Shown one piece after another: positions 18,574 to 29,670 of a DNA stretch of 64,000 nt. Each line of letters opens with the position of its first letter. Positions within the stretch are counted from its first letter, which is position 1. The stretch is from assembly GCA_036388895.1 (NCBI GenBank), contig DASVQY010000056.1:60941-124940 (forward strand), read 5' to 3'. The notes beneath the pieces were generated by a model. It ran no database searches, was not told the DNA's origin, and worked only from the letters and a program-made list of their open reading frames with translations. A program made the translations under genes and the position numbers. This DNA comes from SXVE01 sp036388895 (lineage in GTDB: Bacteria; Acidobacteriota; Blastocatellia; Pyrinomonadales; Pyrinomonadaceae).

Positions 18574-18632
18574 AAAACGGTAGAGAGAAAAGGATAGAAA
18601 AATAACAACTCGCCAAAACGGAAATTTTATAA

Positions 18633-19955
18633 ATGAATTACGTCGGAAGGTTAAAAGTCTACGTTTCGTTGGTCTTCGCGCTTTGTTTAATCAGCGCTTC
18701 AACGTTTGCGCAAAAAACACCGAAAGCACCGCGCAATACGATTTGGGTTTCTTCGACCGCTTCGCACGACATAATAGCAAGCCGCGAATCAATCACTGCC
18801 TTTGCCGACAAAGCCAAACGAGCGGGATTCGATACGGTAATTCTTTACACAAAGGAACTGAACGGTCATGTCATTTACCCGAGCGAAATTGCGCCGCGTC
18901 TTGCCGAACATCGCGGCGTCAAATACGACACGAATTTTGATCCGTTGAAAATTTTCGTCGAAGAATGTCACCGGCGCGGAATGCGTCTGCACGCCGCTTT
19001 CGACATTTTCACCGAAGGCAACAAGCAAATTCCCGGCGTCGGCATCGCTTTCAACGAACGAAAAGATTGGCAGTCGGTCGCTTACGACGTTGACGAACGC
19101 GACAAAAAAATAAAAATATCGCCCATTGGCGAGTTCAAACAGGGAATTCCGCTGTGGGTCAATGCCGCTTTGCCCGCCGTTCAGGATTACGAAATTTCGA
19201 TTATTCGTGAGGTTCTGCAGAATTACGCAGTGGACGGCGTTGTGATGGACAGAGGGCGCTGGAACGGACTGAATACCGATTTTTCGGATTACTCGCGCGA
19301 TCTTTTCGTGAATTACGTCAAAGATAAAAACTTAAAATTTCCCGAAGATGTTTACGAAATTAAATTAGACGCAAATAACAAAAAACAAATAATCGAAGGC
19401 AAATATTTCAAAAACTGGCTCGAATGGCGCGCGAGCGTTATCAAAAACTTTTTCGTTCGCGTCAGAAAAACGGTAAAGGATACGAAGCCGAAAGTTTCTT
19501 TTGAGTCTTACGTCGGTTCGTGGTATCCGGTTTACGGAAACGATGTCGGCGTCAATTGGGCGAGCGAAAAGCACAAAGTTCCTTACAACTGGGCGACGCC
19601 CGATTACGGAAAAACCGGTTACGCCGAACTGGTTGACGTGCTTTACGTCGGTCTTTATTACCCGAACAACACCGAAGAAGAAGCTGTCAAAGCCGGAGCG
19701 AACAACTGGCGCTCGGTCGAAGGCGCGGCAAAGCTGGCAAAAGAAGTTACTCGCGGCGCGACCGAAGTTCACGGCGTTATCAATTACGGCGACGATAATT
19801 TGTCAGTTGAAAAATTGGAAAAAGGCACTCGGTTAATCAAAGAATTAACGAGCGGTGTCAGCATTTTTGAATCTTCGCACGTTCGGCGGCGAAATATGTG
19901 GACGATTCTGGAAAACGTTTTGCGCGGCGAACAAACGAAAGCAGCGAATAAATAA
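18633..19955 (+). CDS. Family 10-like glycosyl hydrolase, secreted
   Basis: A 440-residue protein with signal peptide (ends TFAQK near residue 27) and a TIM-barrel part of the GHL10/DUF187 type: RAGFDTVILYTKELNGHVIYPS, then GMRLHAAFDIFTEG, NYAVDGVVMDRGRWNG with a candidate acidic catalytic Asp, and ELVDVLYVGLYYPN. It is a distant paralogue of 666-1952 but keeps different residues around the putative active site. Substrate unknown. Its TAA stop shares one base with the ATG of the following GH3 gene (TAATG), so the two are coupled. Confidence 0.8.
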   Translation: MNYVGRLKVYVSLVFALCLISASTFAQKTPKAPRNTIWVSSTASHDIIASRESITAFADKAKRAGFDTVILYTKELNGHVIYPSEIAPRLAEHRGVKYDTNFDPLKIFVEECHRRGMRLHAAFDIFTEGNKQIPGVGIAFNERKDWQSVAYDVDERDKKIKISPIGEFKQGIPLWVNAALPAVQDYEISIIREVLQNYAVDGVVMDRGRWNGLNTDFSDYSRDLFVNYVKDKNLKFPEDVYEIKLDANNKKQIIEGKYFKNWLEWRASVIKNFFVRVRKTVKDTKPKVSFESYVGSWYPVYGNDVGVNWASEKHKVPYNWATPDYGKTGYAELVDVLYVGLYYPNNTEEEAVKAGANNWRSVEGAAKLAKEVTRGATEVHGVINYGDDNLSVEKLEKGTRLIKELTSGVSIFESSHVRRRNMWTILENVLRGEQTKAANK

Positions 19956-21802
19956 TGAAAATCTCGTTTAATAAATCAAACAAACGTCTTTTGGCAGCCG
20001 CCTTTTGCGCGGCGCTTTTGTCAAGCGGTTTCTCTGTTTCGCCGATAAGCGCTCAGAAAGCAAGTCCTCGAAAAACCGCGAAAAATACGGTTCAAAAAAA
20101 CAATGCCGAATCGGTTTGGGTCGAAAACACGCTCAAAAAGATGAATCTGCGCGAGCGCATCGGGCAAATGATCGTCGTCGGTTCACTGGGCGATTACAAA
20201 AATTTTTCCGGCGACAAATTCGCCGAAACGCGTCGTCAGATATTAGAAAACAAAGTCGGCGGTTTCGTTTTTTATCGCGGCGACGTAAATGAATTGGCGG
20301 CTTTGACGAACGAGATGCAGCGCATCGCAAAAGTTCCGCTTTTGATGGCGGCGGATTTCGAGCGCGGTTTGCCGATGCAGATAAAAAGCGGCACGTCTTT
20401 CACGCACAATATGGGAATCGCCGCTGCGGGCGATACGGAAATGTCTTACCGCAAAGGAAGAATTATCGCCGAGGAAATGCGCGCGCTGGGAATAAACTGG
20501 CTTTACGGTCCGGTTTCCGACGTTGCCAATAATCCCGGCAATACGATGGTGAACGTTCGCAGCTACGGCGAAAATCCGCAGAAAACGGCGGAGTTTGTCG
20601 CCGCCGAAGTGCGCGGTTTGAAAGACGGCGGGGTTCTTTCAACGGCGAAACATTTTCCGGGGCACGGCGATACGCCCATAGATTCGCATATAATTCTGCC
20701 TGTTATAAATATTAATCGTCCGCGTTTTGAATCGGTCGAGCTCGCTCCGTTTCGCGCCGCGATTGCCGCCGGTCTCGATTCGCTGATGACGGCGCACATC
20801 GCTCTGCCCGAAATCACTGGAAACAATGTTCCCGCTTCGCTTTCGCCGCAAATCAACGTTGATTTGATTCGCAAAGAACTCAAGTTCGATGGAATTATCA
20901 CGACCGATTCTCTCGGAATGGGCGCGATTATAAAAAATTACCCTGGGACCGAAGGCGCGGTGCGAGCCATCAAAGCCGGTGCCGACGTTGCGCTTTTGCC
21001 GCCCGACCCGAAAGCGGCGATTGATGCGATTGAACGTGCGGTCTTGAGCAACGAAATTCCGCGCGAGCAGATTGATCAATCTGTCCGCCGTTTGCTGCGA
21101 GCTAAATACCGCGTCGGCTTAGCCGATGCGAAAAATCGAACGGTTGATTTGAGCGCCGTTAACCGAATTATCGAAAAACCGGAAAACGTTCGCGCCGCAA
21201 ACGAAATCGCGGAAAAATCAATCACGTTGTTCCGCAACGAAAACAATATTCTGCCTCTTACGACGCAAAAAGCGCAAAACGCTTTGTACATCATAGCCGC
21301 AGGAGATGATGACCCGGATCAGGGAAATGTCTTTAAAGCCGCAATCGAACAGCGCGTTAAGAATGCCCGCGTCGTCAAAGTAGATAAACGCACGACGGAA
21401 CGAGAATACGAGCAGCTTTTGAAAGATGCTGAAAAAGCCGAAACGGTCGTTGTCGCGCCGTTCGTCAAACGCGCCGCGCTAAAGGGAACAATCGCTCTGC
21501 CGAACGCTGAAGCCGAATTCATTCGAGATTTGATTGACGAAAATAAAAACGTCGCAATCGTTGCTTTCGGCAGTCCGTACCAGTTGCAGCAATTTCCGAA
21601 AGCCCGCGTTTACGCGGCGGCGTGGGCGGTTGAAGATGTCGCGCAAACGGCTGCGGCGCGAGCCATTTTCGGCGAAACGGGAATTCGCGGACGCTCGCCG
21701 GTAAGTTTGTCCGGATTTTTCAAAATCGGCGACGGTTTGCAAATCAGCGCATCAAAAGAAAAGCAGAAGGAAGCCAAAGAAGCGACGGAAATTTTTAATT
21801 GA
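19955..21802 (+). CDS. GH3 beta-N-acetylhexosaminidase (NagZ-like, two-domain)
   Basis: A 615-residue protein. Signal peptide to about residue 34 (ISAQK). GH3 TIM barrel about 50-385 with the NagZ signature KHFPGHGDTPIDSH (His in the Asp-His dyad) and the nucleophile Asp in IITTDSLGMGAI. A GH3 C-terminal alpha/beta domain follows (about 430-600; AETVVVAPFVKRAALKG). The two-domain layout resembles Bacillus NagZ rather than the single-domain proteobacterial enzyme. It should release terminal GlcNAc from muropeptides or chito-oligosaccharides outside the cytoplasm. Tandem paralogue at 21908. The ATG overlaps the stop of the hydrolase before it. Confidence 0.88.
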   Translation: MKISFNKSNKRLLAAAFCAALLSSGFSVSPISAQKASPRKTAKNTVQKNNAESVWVENTLKKMNLRERIGQMIVVGSLGDYKNFSGDKFAETRRQILENKVGGFVFYRGDVNELAALTNEMQRIAKVPLLMAADFERGLPMQIKSGTSFTHNMGIAAAGDTEMSYRKGRIIAEEMRALGINWLYGPVSDVANNPGNTMVNVRSYGENPQKTAEFVAAEVRGLKDGGVLSTAKHFPGHGDTPIDSHIILPVININRPRFESVELAPFRAAIAAGLDSLMTAHIALPEITGNNVPASLSPQINVDLIRKELKFDGIITTDSLGMGAIIKNYPGTEGAVRAIKAGADVALLPPDPKAAIDAIERAVLSNEIPREQIDQSVRRLLRAKYRVGLADAKNRTVDLSAVNRIIEKPENVRAANEIAEKSITLFRNENNILPLTTQKAQNALYIIAAGDDDPDQGNVFKAAIEQRVKNARVVKVDKRTTEREYEQLLKDAEKAETVVVAPFVKRAALKGTIALPNAEAEFIRDLIDENKNVAIVAFGSPYQLQQFPKARVYAAAWAVEDVAQTAAARAIFGETGIRGRSPVSLSGFFKIGDGLQISASKEKQKEAKEATEIFN

Positions 21803-21907
21803 TTTTATAGATCAGTAAGCGGCGCAATGGAATTGCAGCAGAATCCGGAACATTTTACTTTTAACTGCACCGGATTGGATTGTAGTCTCAAAATAGAATT
21901 TTAATTT

Positions 21908-23629
21908 ATGAAAAAAGTATTCGTTTTGTTTGTTTTATGCGGCTTGTTCCTCCAGCAATTTGTTTCCGCCCAAACGCAAAAGATTGATAAAAACGGCGAA
22001 AAATGGGTTGAAAAAACTCTCAAAAGTCTTACTTTGCGCGAAAAAATCGGGCAGATGATTATCATGCCTCTCAGCGGCGAATTTACGAATACGCAAAGCG
22101 AAAAATTTGCCGATATGCGCCGCCAAATCGAACAAAATAAGGTCGGCGGCTTCACGCTTTTTCGCGGCGAAGCCAATTCTATCGCGGCTGTAACGAATGA
22201 AGCTCAAAAAATCGCCAAAATCCCGCTTTTCTTTTCGGCTGATTACGAGCGAGGACTTCGGATGCAGCTTCGCACCGGAACGCCTTTCACGACCAATATG
22301 GGCGTGGCGGCGAGCGGAGATGTGCAGGCGGCTTACCGGCAGGGAAAAATCATCTGCGAAGAAATGCGAGCAATCGGCGCCAACTGGCTTTTCGCACCCG
22401 TAGCCGACATCAACAATAATCCCGACAATCCGGTGATAAACATCCGAAGTTTCGGCGCGGACCCGCAGCGCGTAGGCGAATTCGTCGCGGCTGTTTCGCG
22501 CGGCACGCAGGAAGCTGGATGCCTTTCGACGCTGAAACACTTTCCCGGTCACGGCGATACGGCGACCGATTCGCACATCGGTTTGTCAATCGTTCCGATT
22601 GACCGCGCGCGCCTCAACAGCGTTGAGCTTGTTCCGTTTCAAATGGGAATTAACAGCGGCGTTGATTCGGTAATGACTGCGCATCTGGCTGTTCCGCAAG
22701 TGACCGGCGACAATTTGCCGGGAACTCTGAACCCGAAAATCTCGACCGGAATTTTGCGCCAGGAATTAAAGTTCAACGGAATTATCACGACCGATTCGAT
22801 GGAAATGGGCGCGATTACAAAAAGTTTCCCGAACGGCGAAAGCGCTGTAATGGCAGTAAAAGCCGGAGCCGATGTCGTTCTGTTTCCGCCGAACATTGAA
22901 AAGGCGATTGAAGCGATTGAAGCGGCGGTGAAGAAAGGCGAGATAACCGAAGAGCGGATTAATGAATCGGTCAGGCGTCTGCTCGCGGCAAAATACCGGC
23001 TCGGCTTGGCGCAGAATCGTTTTGTTGATCTGGCGAAAGTTAATGAATTAGTAGAGAAACCGGAAAACGTGCGCGAGGCGAACGCAACGGCGGAAAAATC
23101 AATTACGCTTTTGCGAAACAGCGACAACATTTTGCCATTAACAGCGACAAAAGCGAACAAAACACTTTTTGTTGTTTTAGCGGCGGACGATGATCCGATT
23201 GAAGGAGTCGCGCTGATGCCGGAAATTCAAAAACGCGCCGCTCAAGCGAAAATCGTCCGGCTCGATCCGCGCTCGACCGACGAAGAATACAAAAAAGTTT
23301 TGAATGACGCGCGACAAGCTGATTCGATTGTTCTCGCGCCGTTCGTTAAACGCGCCGCCGCAAAAGGAACGGTCGCGCTGCCGGAAAACCAAACGAATTT
23401 CGTCAAACAAGCGATTGCACTTGAAAAACCGGTAGCGGTCATCGCTTTCGGCAGCCCGTATTTAATCCGTCAATTTCCTGAAGCGAAAAATTACATCGCC
23501 GCTTATGCGATTGAAGAAGTCGCGCAAACTGCCGCCGCGCGTGCAATATTCGGCGAAGTCCCGTTCGCCGGTAAACTTCCGGTGAGCGTTCCCGGAATTT
23601 TTGAAATCGGAGCGGGCATAACAAAATAG
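21908..23629 (+). CDS. GH3 beta-N-acetylhexosaminidase (NagZ-like), paralogue
   Basis: A 573-residue protein closely related to 19955-21802: signal peptide to about residue 23 (VSAQT), LKHFPGHGDTATDSH, nucleophile region IITTDSMEMGAI, and the GH3 C-terminal domain ending IFEIGAGITK. The two differ along the whole length, so the duplication is not recent; they may differ in aglycone (muropeptide against chitobiose) or in location. A 105-bp gap with no recognised signal separates them; the ATG at 21908 has no clear Shine-Dalgarno. Confidence 0.88.
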   Translation: MKKVFVLFVLCGLFLQQFVSAQTQKIDKNGEKWVEKTLKSLTLREKIGQMIIMPLSGEFTNTQSEKFADMRRQIEQNKVGGFTLFRGEANSIAAVTNEAQKIAKIPLFFSADYERGLRMQLRTGTPFTTNMGVAASGDVQAAYRQGKIICEEMRAIGANWLFAPVADINNNPDNPVINIRSFGADPQRVGEFVAAVSRGTQEAGCLSTLKHFPGHGDTATDSHIGLSIVPIDRARLNSVELVPFQMGINSGVDSVMTAHLAVPQVTGDNLPGTLNPKISTGILRQELKFNGIITTDSMEMGAITKSFPNGESAVMAVKAGADVVLFPPNIEKAIEAIEAAVKKGEITEERINESVRRLLAAKYRLGLAQNRFVDLAKVNELVEKPENVREANATAEKSITLLRNSDNILPLTATKANKTLFVVLAADDDPIEGVALMPEIQKRAAQAKIVRLDPRSTDEEYKKVLNDARQADSIVLAPFVKRAAAKGTVALPENQTNFVKQAIALEKPVAVIAFGSPYLIRQFPEAKNYIAAYAIEEVAQTAAARAIFGEVPFAGKLPVSVPGIFEIGAGITK

Positions 23630-23674
23630 CTCGAAGACGTTTGCGCCAAAAAGCAGAAATAAATTTAACCACAG

Positions 23675-25882
23675 ATGACACAAATGGACGCAGATAAAAG
23701 CGAAAACCGAAAACCGAAAACCGAAATTCCAAATCGAACGGTTCGGGTCGGCATTGATGTCGGCGGAACGTTTACCGATGTCGTCGTGGTTGACAACGAA
23801 ACACGCGAAGTGGTTTCGCAGCTTAAAGTTCCGACGACACACGCGGCGCGCGAAGGCGTAGCTCTCGGAATCATTAATGCTATTGAACGCGCTCTGAGCG
23901 AACTCGGCGTTTCGCCCGACGACGTGATTTTTATAGCTCATTCAACGACGCAGGCGACAAACGCTTTGCTTGAAGGCGACGTGGCGCGGGTCGGCGTTAT
24001 CGGTTTGGGAAGCGGCATTGAAGGTTTTAAGGCGAAATTCGACACGCGCATTCCGCCGATTGAGCTTGCGCCGAATCGTTTTTTGCGCGCCGAGCACCGG
24101 TTTATTTCAAATCGAAATCCCGACCGTGAATTAATTGAAAATCTCATAACCGAACTTCAATCAAAAGGTGCGGAAGTAATCGCCGTTTCCGAAGCGTTCG
24201 GCGTTGACCGAAATGAAAATGAAGAAAAAATCGCTCGGCTCGCCCGCGAAAAGGGCATTTTTGCCACGGGCGGTCACGAAGTTTCGACACTTTACGGCTT
24301 GCGAACCAGAACCAGAACCGCAGTTTTGAACGGCGCGATTTTGCCGAAGATGATTCACACGGCGACGATGACCGACGAATGCGTCAAACGCGCCGGAATC
24401 AGCGCGCCGCTGATGATTATGCGTTCGGACGGCGGTGTGATGAGCGTCGAAGAAGTTCATCGCCGCCCGATTATGACGATGCTTTCCGGTCCGGCGGCGG
24501 GAATAGCGGGCGCGCTGATGTATGAAAAAGTTTCCGATGGGATTTTTATCGAAGTTGGCGGAACGAGCGCCGATATTTCCGTAATTCGCGACGGTCAGCC
24601 GCAAACGAAAGCCGCAAAAGTCGGCGGGCATCGGACATATTTGAACACTTTGGACGTAAGGACGCTGGCGATTGCGGGCGGAAGTATGGTGCGCGAGAAA
24701 AACGGCGAAATCGTTGATGTCGGCGCTCGTTCGGCACATATCGCGGGACTCGCTTACTCGACTTTTCAAAAACCGGAAATTTACGAAAACGCGAAGCTCG
24801 TTCATTTGCGCCCGACCGAACACGACACCGACGATTACATCGCAATCGAAACGGCGAGCGGTGAACGGTATGCTTTAACGCCGACGTGCGCGGCAAATCT
24901 GCTCGGCGTTATACCCGAAGATGCTTTCGCTAAAGGAAACGCGGAAGCGGCGCGAGCAGCTTTTGTGCCTTTGGCTGAAAAGATCGGCGTTTCCGTTGAA
25001 GAAGCCGCCAAACGAATCCTGGAAATCTCGTGCGCGAAAGTGCAAAAGCAGATTGATGAATTAATCGTCGAATACAATCTCGACAGGGCGACGGTCGAAC
25101 TCGTCGGCGGCGGAGGCGGCGCAGCTTCTTTGGTTCCGTACACTGGAAAATTGATGAATCTGCCCGCCCGTTTAGCCAAAAAAGCCGAAGTCATTTCTAC
25201 TATCGGCGTCGCTCTGGCGATGGTGCGCGACACGATTGAACGCAATATTGTTGACCCGACGCCCGAACAAATTCTGCAAATCCGCCGCGAAGCCGCCGAT
25301 GCGGTGATAAAAATCGGCGCGCTGCCCGAATCGGTCGAAGTGAACATCGAAGTTGACACGCGGCGAAACTTGGTTCGCGCCGTTGCGTTCGGCACGACGG
25401 AACTCAAAAAAGACAAAGGCGAGGCGGTTGTCGGCGGATTGGAAGGTTGTCTCGAATCGGCGGCGCGTTCGATGAAAGTCGAAAAATCAACAGTCGAATT
25501 AGCCGCCGAAACTGCCGGTCTTTACGTTTTTACTTCGCTGTTAAACACGAAAACGTTTTTCGGTTTATTCAATTCGACAAAACAGATGGCGCGCGTTTTG
25601 GACAAAACCGGCGTCGTTCGATTGCAGAGAAGCAGCGCCGAAGTTCATTCTTCGACAATTGAAACCATTTCGCGCGATTTGGAACGTATTATTACGAATT
25701 TAACGGATTTCGGCGACGCCGGGCGCGCTTTGCCCGACGTTCACGTTCTTGTCGGCTCTCGCATCGTCAATCTTTCCGGTCTGGCGGAACTCGAACAGGC
25801 GATTGCGCTGGCAAATACCGAACTGGAAAATCTGCCGGCGGATGAAAAACTGGTGATCGTCGCCGCGCCGCGTTCAAATTAA
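23675..25882 (+). CDS. Hydantoinase/oxoprolinase-family protein (HyuA-like)
   Basis: A 735-residue protein of the hydantoinase A / 5-oxoprolinase family: N-terminal ATPase-type fold with VGIDVGGTFTDVVVVD from residue 26, STTQATNALLEG near 90, DGGVMSVEEVHRRPIMTMLSGPAAG near 250, and VELVGGGGGAASLVPYTG near 480. Family members cleave lactam or hydantoin rings with ATP, usually with a HyuB partner, which is absent here. Its place between GH3 enzymes and a sugar kinase is unusual. Residues 1-24 come from a CACAGAT repeat and a 7-bp array (23702), so homology begins only at NRTVRVGID; there is no Shine-Dalgarno before the ATG. Confidence 0.85.
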   Translation: MTQMDADKSENRKPKTEIPNRTVRVGIDVGGTFTDVVVVDNETREVVSQLKVPTTHAAREGVALGIINAIERALSELGVSPDDVIFIAHSTTQATNALLEGDVARVGVIGLGSGIEGFKAKFDTRIPPIELAPNRFLRAEHRFISNRNPDRELIENLITELQSKGAEVIAVSEAFGVDRNENEEKIARLAREKGIFATGGHEVSTLYGLRTRTRTAVLNGAILPKMIHTATMTDECVKRAGISAPLMIMRSDGGVMSVEEVHRRPIMTMLSGPAAGIAGALMYEKVSDGIFIEVGGTSADISVIRDGQPQTKAAKVGGHRTYLNTLDVRTLAIAGGSMVREKNGEIVDVGARSAHIAGLAYSTFQKPEIYENAKLVHLRPTEHDTDDYIAIETASGERYALTPTCAANLLGVIPEDAFAKGNAEAARAAFVPLAEKIGVSVEEAAKRILEISCAKVQKQIDELIVEYNLDRATVELVGGGGGAASLVPYTGKLMNLPARLAKKAEVISTIGVALAMVRDTIERNIVDPTPEQILQIRREAADAVIKIGALPESVEVNIEVDTRRNLVRAVAFGTTELKKDKGEAVVGGLEGCLESAARSMKVEKSTVELAAETAGLYVFTSLLNTKTFFGLFNSTKQMARVLDKTGVVRLQRSSAEVHSSTIETISRDLERIITNLTDFGDAGRALPDVHVLVGSRIVNLSGLAELEQAIALANTELENLPADEKLVIVAAPRSN
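23702..23722. repeat. Three-unit 7-bp array in a coding N-terminus
   Basis: GAAAACC three times, then a degenerate fourth copy GAAATTC. Translated as SENRKPKTEIP in the hydantoinase-like protein, ahead of its conserved domain. A CACAGAT-type repeat precedes it directly. Confidence 0.8.
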
Positions 25883-25888
25883 ATTGAA

Positions 25889-27535
<1,647 letters not shown>

Positions 27536-27542
27536 AGACGAA

Positions 27543-27875
27543 ATGGACGCTCAATCATTAGCTCAAAAAATTGTTGCTGAATTCGGTACAAATGATGTTT
27601 ATGAAATTGCAGGCGAAGCAGGCGTGAAAATCGTTTATGAAGATTGGTATCCGGTGACCATCGGCGAGTACGAAAAAAGAACGAAAACAATCCGTGTAAA
27701 CCGGCGCGCGCTCGAACAGAATAAAGGCGATTTCGAGAATAAAAGAAATCTCGAAAAAAAAATTATCGCTCACGAACTCGGACATTTTTTCGCGATTGAT
27801 TTGAATTTCGATAAAACGCAGGAGGAAGTTTTCGCGCGCGAGTTTGCTGAAAGTTTAACGAAAAATATCGAGTAA
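27543..27875 (+). CDS. Small ImmA/IrrE-family zinc metallopeptidase
   Basis: A 110-residue cytoplasmic protein with the zinc motif HELGH (about residues 80-84) followed by EVFAREFAESL, the third-ligand region of the ImmA/IrrE family. Such peptidases usually cleave a repressor in response to stress or act in toxin-antitoxin pairs, and are usually found with a helix-turn-helix partner. None is next to it here; the nearest regulator is the GntR protein 20 kb away. It lies within the catabolic operon. The ATG has no Shine-Dalgarno, only the repeat array in front. Confidence 0.75.
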   Translation: MDAQSLAQKIVAEFGTNDVYEIAGEAGVKIVYEDWYPVTIGEYEKRTKTIRVNRRALEQNKGDFENKRNLEKKIIAHELGHFFAIDLNFDKTQEEVFAREFAESLTKNIE

Positions 27876-27934
27876 ATTTCCCGCAAGGGCTTAAAGAGCG
27901 CAAAGCGAAAACGTAAGAATATAAAATTAAAGCA

Positions 27935-28945
27935 GTGAGCGAACCCAAAATCCAAAATCCAAAATCCAAAATCTTTCTCGGCGTTGACGGTGGGCAAAGC
28001 CACACCGAAGCCGTTGTCGCCGACGAACGCGGAAATGTTTTGGGGCGCGGATTCGGCGGCGCGTCGAATCACGCCGAATATCCGGGCGGGCGCGAGCGCT
28101 TGAGAAACGCGATTTTCGGCAGCGCCGGCGACGCGTTAAAAAATGCGGGTTTGCCGACGCTCGAAGATATAAGTTTTGAATCGGCGCATTTCGGAATGAC
28201 CGGCGGCGCTGATTACAAAGAAGAAATCATCGGCGAAATAGTTACAGCCGAACATTTTGCTGTCGGTCACGACGCTCCGACGGCGCTTTTCGGCGCGACT
28301 TCGGGAAAACCGGGCATCGTCGTCATCGCCGGGACCGGTTCGGTCGTTTACGGCGAAAATGAATCGGGCGAAACGACAAAAATCGGCGGTTTGGGTTATC
28401 TTTTCAGCGATGAAGGAAGCGGTTTCTGGCTCGCTTTGCAGGTTATAAGGCTGGCGATTAAGGAACAGGACGGTTTGATCGCAAATTCAGGTTTGGAATC
28501 GCTGGTTCTGGATTTTTTCAAACGCAAAAAGATTCGGGAACTGACCAATGATTACTACAACGCGAAAATGACGCGTGATGATTTGGCGAGCTTCGCAAAA
28601 CGAGCACACGAAGCCGCTCTTGCGGGAAACATCGTCATACAAGAACAAATAAAATTCGGCGCAAATATTCTGGCGAAAAGCGTCGTTAGTGCGGCTCATC
28701 GTTTGAGCTTTGAAGGCGAATTTCCGGTTGCCGGTGTCGGCGGCATGTTTCGAGCCGCGCTTTTGAAAAAATATTTCTCGGAAAGTTTACGCGAAGAGCT
28801 GTCAGAAGCGGTTTTTACAGAGCCGCGTTTTAATCCGGCAATCGGCGCGCTGCTGCTCGCTTTTCGACAAGCGGGAATTGAAATAAACGAAGATTTATTA
28901 AAGAATTTAGAAAAAGATTCAAAGAAAAATGAACAAAATGGCTGA
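27935..28945 (+). CDS. BadF/BadG-family N-acetylglucosamine kinase-like protein
   Basis: A 336-residue ASKHA-fold kinase: phosphate-1 loop FLGVDGGQSHTEAVVAD (about residues 14-30), GTGSVVYGENESG and GGLGYLFSDEGSGFWL, as in eukaryotic-type GlcNAc kinase and clostridial MurK. It should phosphorylate GlcNAc or a related amino sugar (possibly MurNAc or ManNAc) at O6 with ATP. The frame begins at GTG 27935 but residues 3-13 come from the repeat array, so the start is uncertain. It overlaps the nanE start by 17 bp, indicating a joint kinase-epimerase step. Confidence 0.82.
   Translation: MSEPKIQNPKSKIFLGVDGGQSHTEAVVADERGNVLGRGFGGASNHAEYPGGRERLRNAIFGSAGDALKNAGLPTLEDISFESAHFGMTGGADYKEEIIGEIVTAEHFAVGHDAPTALFGATSGKPGIVVIAGTGSVVYGENESGETTKIGGLGYLFSDEGSGFWLALQVIRLAIKEQDGLIANSGLESLVLDFFKRKKIRELTNDYYNAKMTRDDLASFAKRAHEAALAGNIVIQEQIKFGANILAKSVVSAAHRLSFEGEFPVAGVGGMFRAALLKKYFSESLREELSEAVFTEPRFNPAIGALLLAFRQAGIEINEDLLKNLEKDSKKNEQNG
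27945..27972. repeat. Four-unit 7-bp array in the kinase N-terminus
   Basis: CCAAAAT four times without a mismatch, translated as EPKIQNPKSKI. Just upstream (27876-27920) lies a short GC-CAAAG type repetitive stretch with CCCGCAAGGGCTTAAAG and GCGCAAAGCG. Confidence 0.85.
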
Positions 28946-29645
28946 AATAGCTGAAAATTGGCGCGGCGGATTGATTGTTTCCTGCCAGGCTCCGGCAAAC
29001 TCACCGCTTGCTAGACCCGAAATCATCGCGGCTCTGGCTGAAACCGCCGAACAAAACGGCGCAGTCGGCGTGCGGATTGATTCGCCGGAACACATTCACG
29101 CCGTTAAAAGAGTTGTTAAAGTGCCGATTTTGGGGATTTATAAAATGGTTCACGATTCGAGCGAAGTTTACATCACGCCGACTTTCGATGCGGCGAAAGC
29201 AATCGTCGCAGCGGGAGCCGACGTAATCGCGACGGACGCGACTTTTCGCAAGCGACCGGACGGAAAAGATTTTGCGGAAATCGTTCAGCGTATAAAAACC
29301 GAGTTAAAAGTGCCGGTAATGGCAGACGTTTCCACATTCGATGAAGGATTGAACGCGGTCGAAACAGCCGGGGTTGATTGCGTCAGCACGACGCTTTCCG
29401 GTTATACCGACGACACGAAGCACATCGTCGAACCGGATTTCGATCTGGTTGAAAACCTGGCAAAAAAACTTGACGTTCCCGTTATTTGCGAAGGTCGTCT
29501 GCGCCGCGTCGAGGACGTTCAGAGAGCTTTCGATTGCGGCGCTTTCGCAGTCGTAATCGGCGGCGCGATCACCGGCATTGACCAGTTGGTGCGGCAATTC
29601 GTTTCCGCTACGCCGATGCATTCGGCAAAAGTTCAGGTGTTTTAA
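28929..29645 (+). CDS. nanE: N-acetylmannosamine-6-phosphate 2-epimerase
   Basis: A 238-residue TIM-barrel protein with the NanE pattern: GGLIVSCQAPANSPL, then GIYKMVHDSSEVYITPTF (catalytic Lys in YK), DVIATDATFRKRP, and PVICEGRLRRVEDV with the conserved Glu. It converts ManNAc-6-P to GlcNAc-6-P in the cytoplasm. With the overlapping kinase it gives a route from free ManNAc to GlcNAc-6-P, the usual effector of NagR/DasR-type regulators. No NanA, NagA or NagB lies in the window. The start at 28929 gives MNKMAEIAENW; a start at 28938 is equally possible. Confidence 0.9.
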   Translation: MNKMAEIAENWRGGLIVSCQAPANSPLARPEIIAALAETAEQNGAVGVRIDSPEHIHAVKRVVKVPILGIYKMVHDSSEVYITPTFDAAKAIVAAGADVIATDATFRKRPDGKDFAEIVQRIKTELKVPVMADVSTFDEGLNAVETAGVDCVSTTLSGYTDDTKHIVEPDFDLVENLAKKLDVPVICEGRLRRVEDVQRAFDCGAFAVVIGGAITGIDQLVRQFVSATPMHSAKVQVF

Positions 29646-29670
29646 TAAATAATTACCGGCGCGCAAAATG

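Noticed and set aside
24161..24823. Minus-strand frame of 220 codons opposite the hydantoinase-like gene
   Set aside because: It lies within a conserved enzyme gene and has no recognisable domain; the codon positions follow the plus-strand gene.
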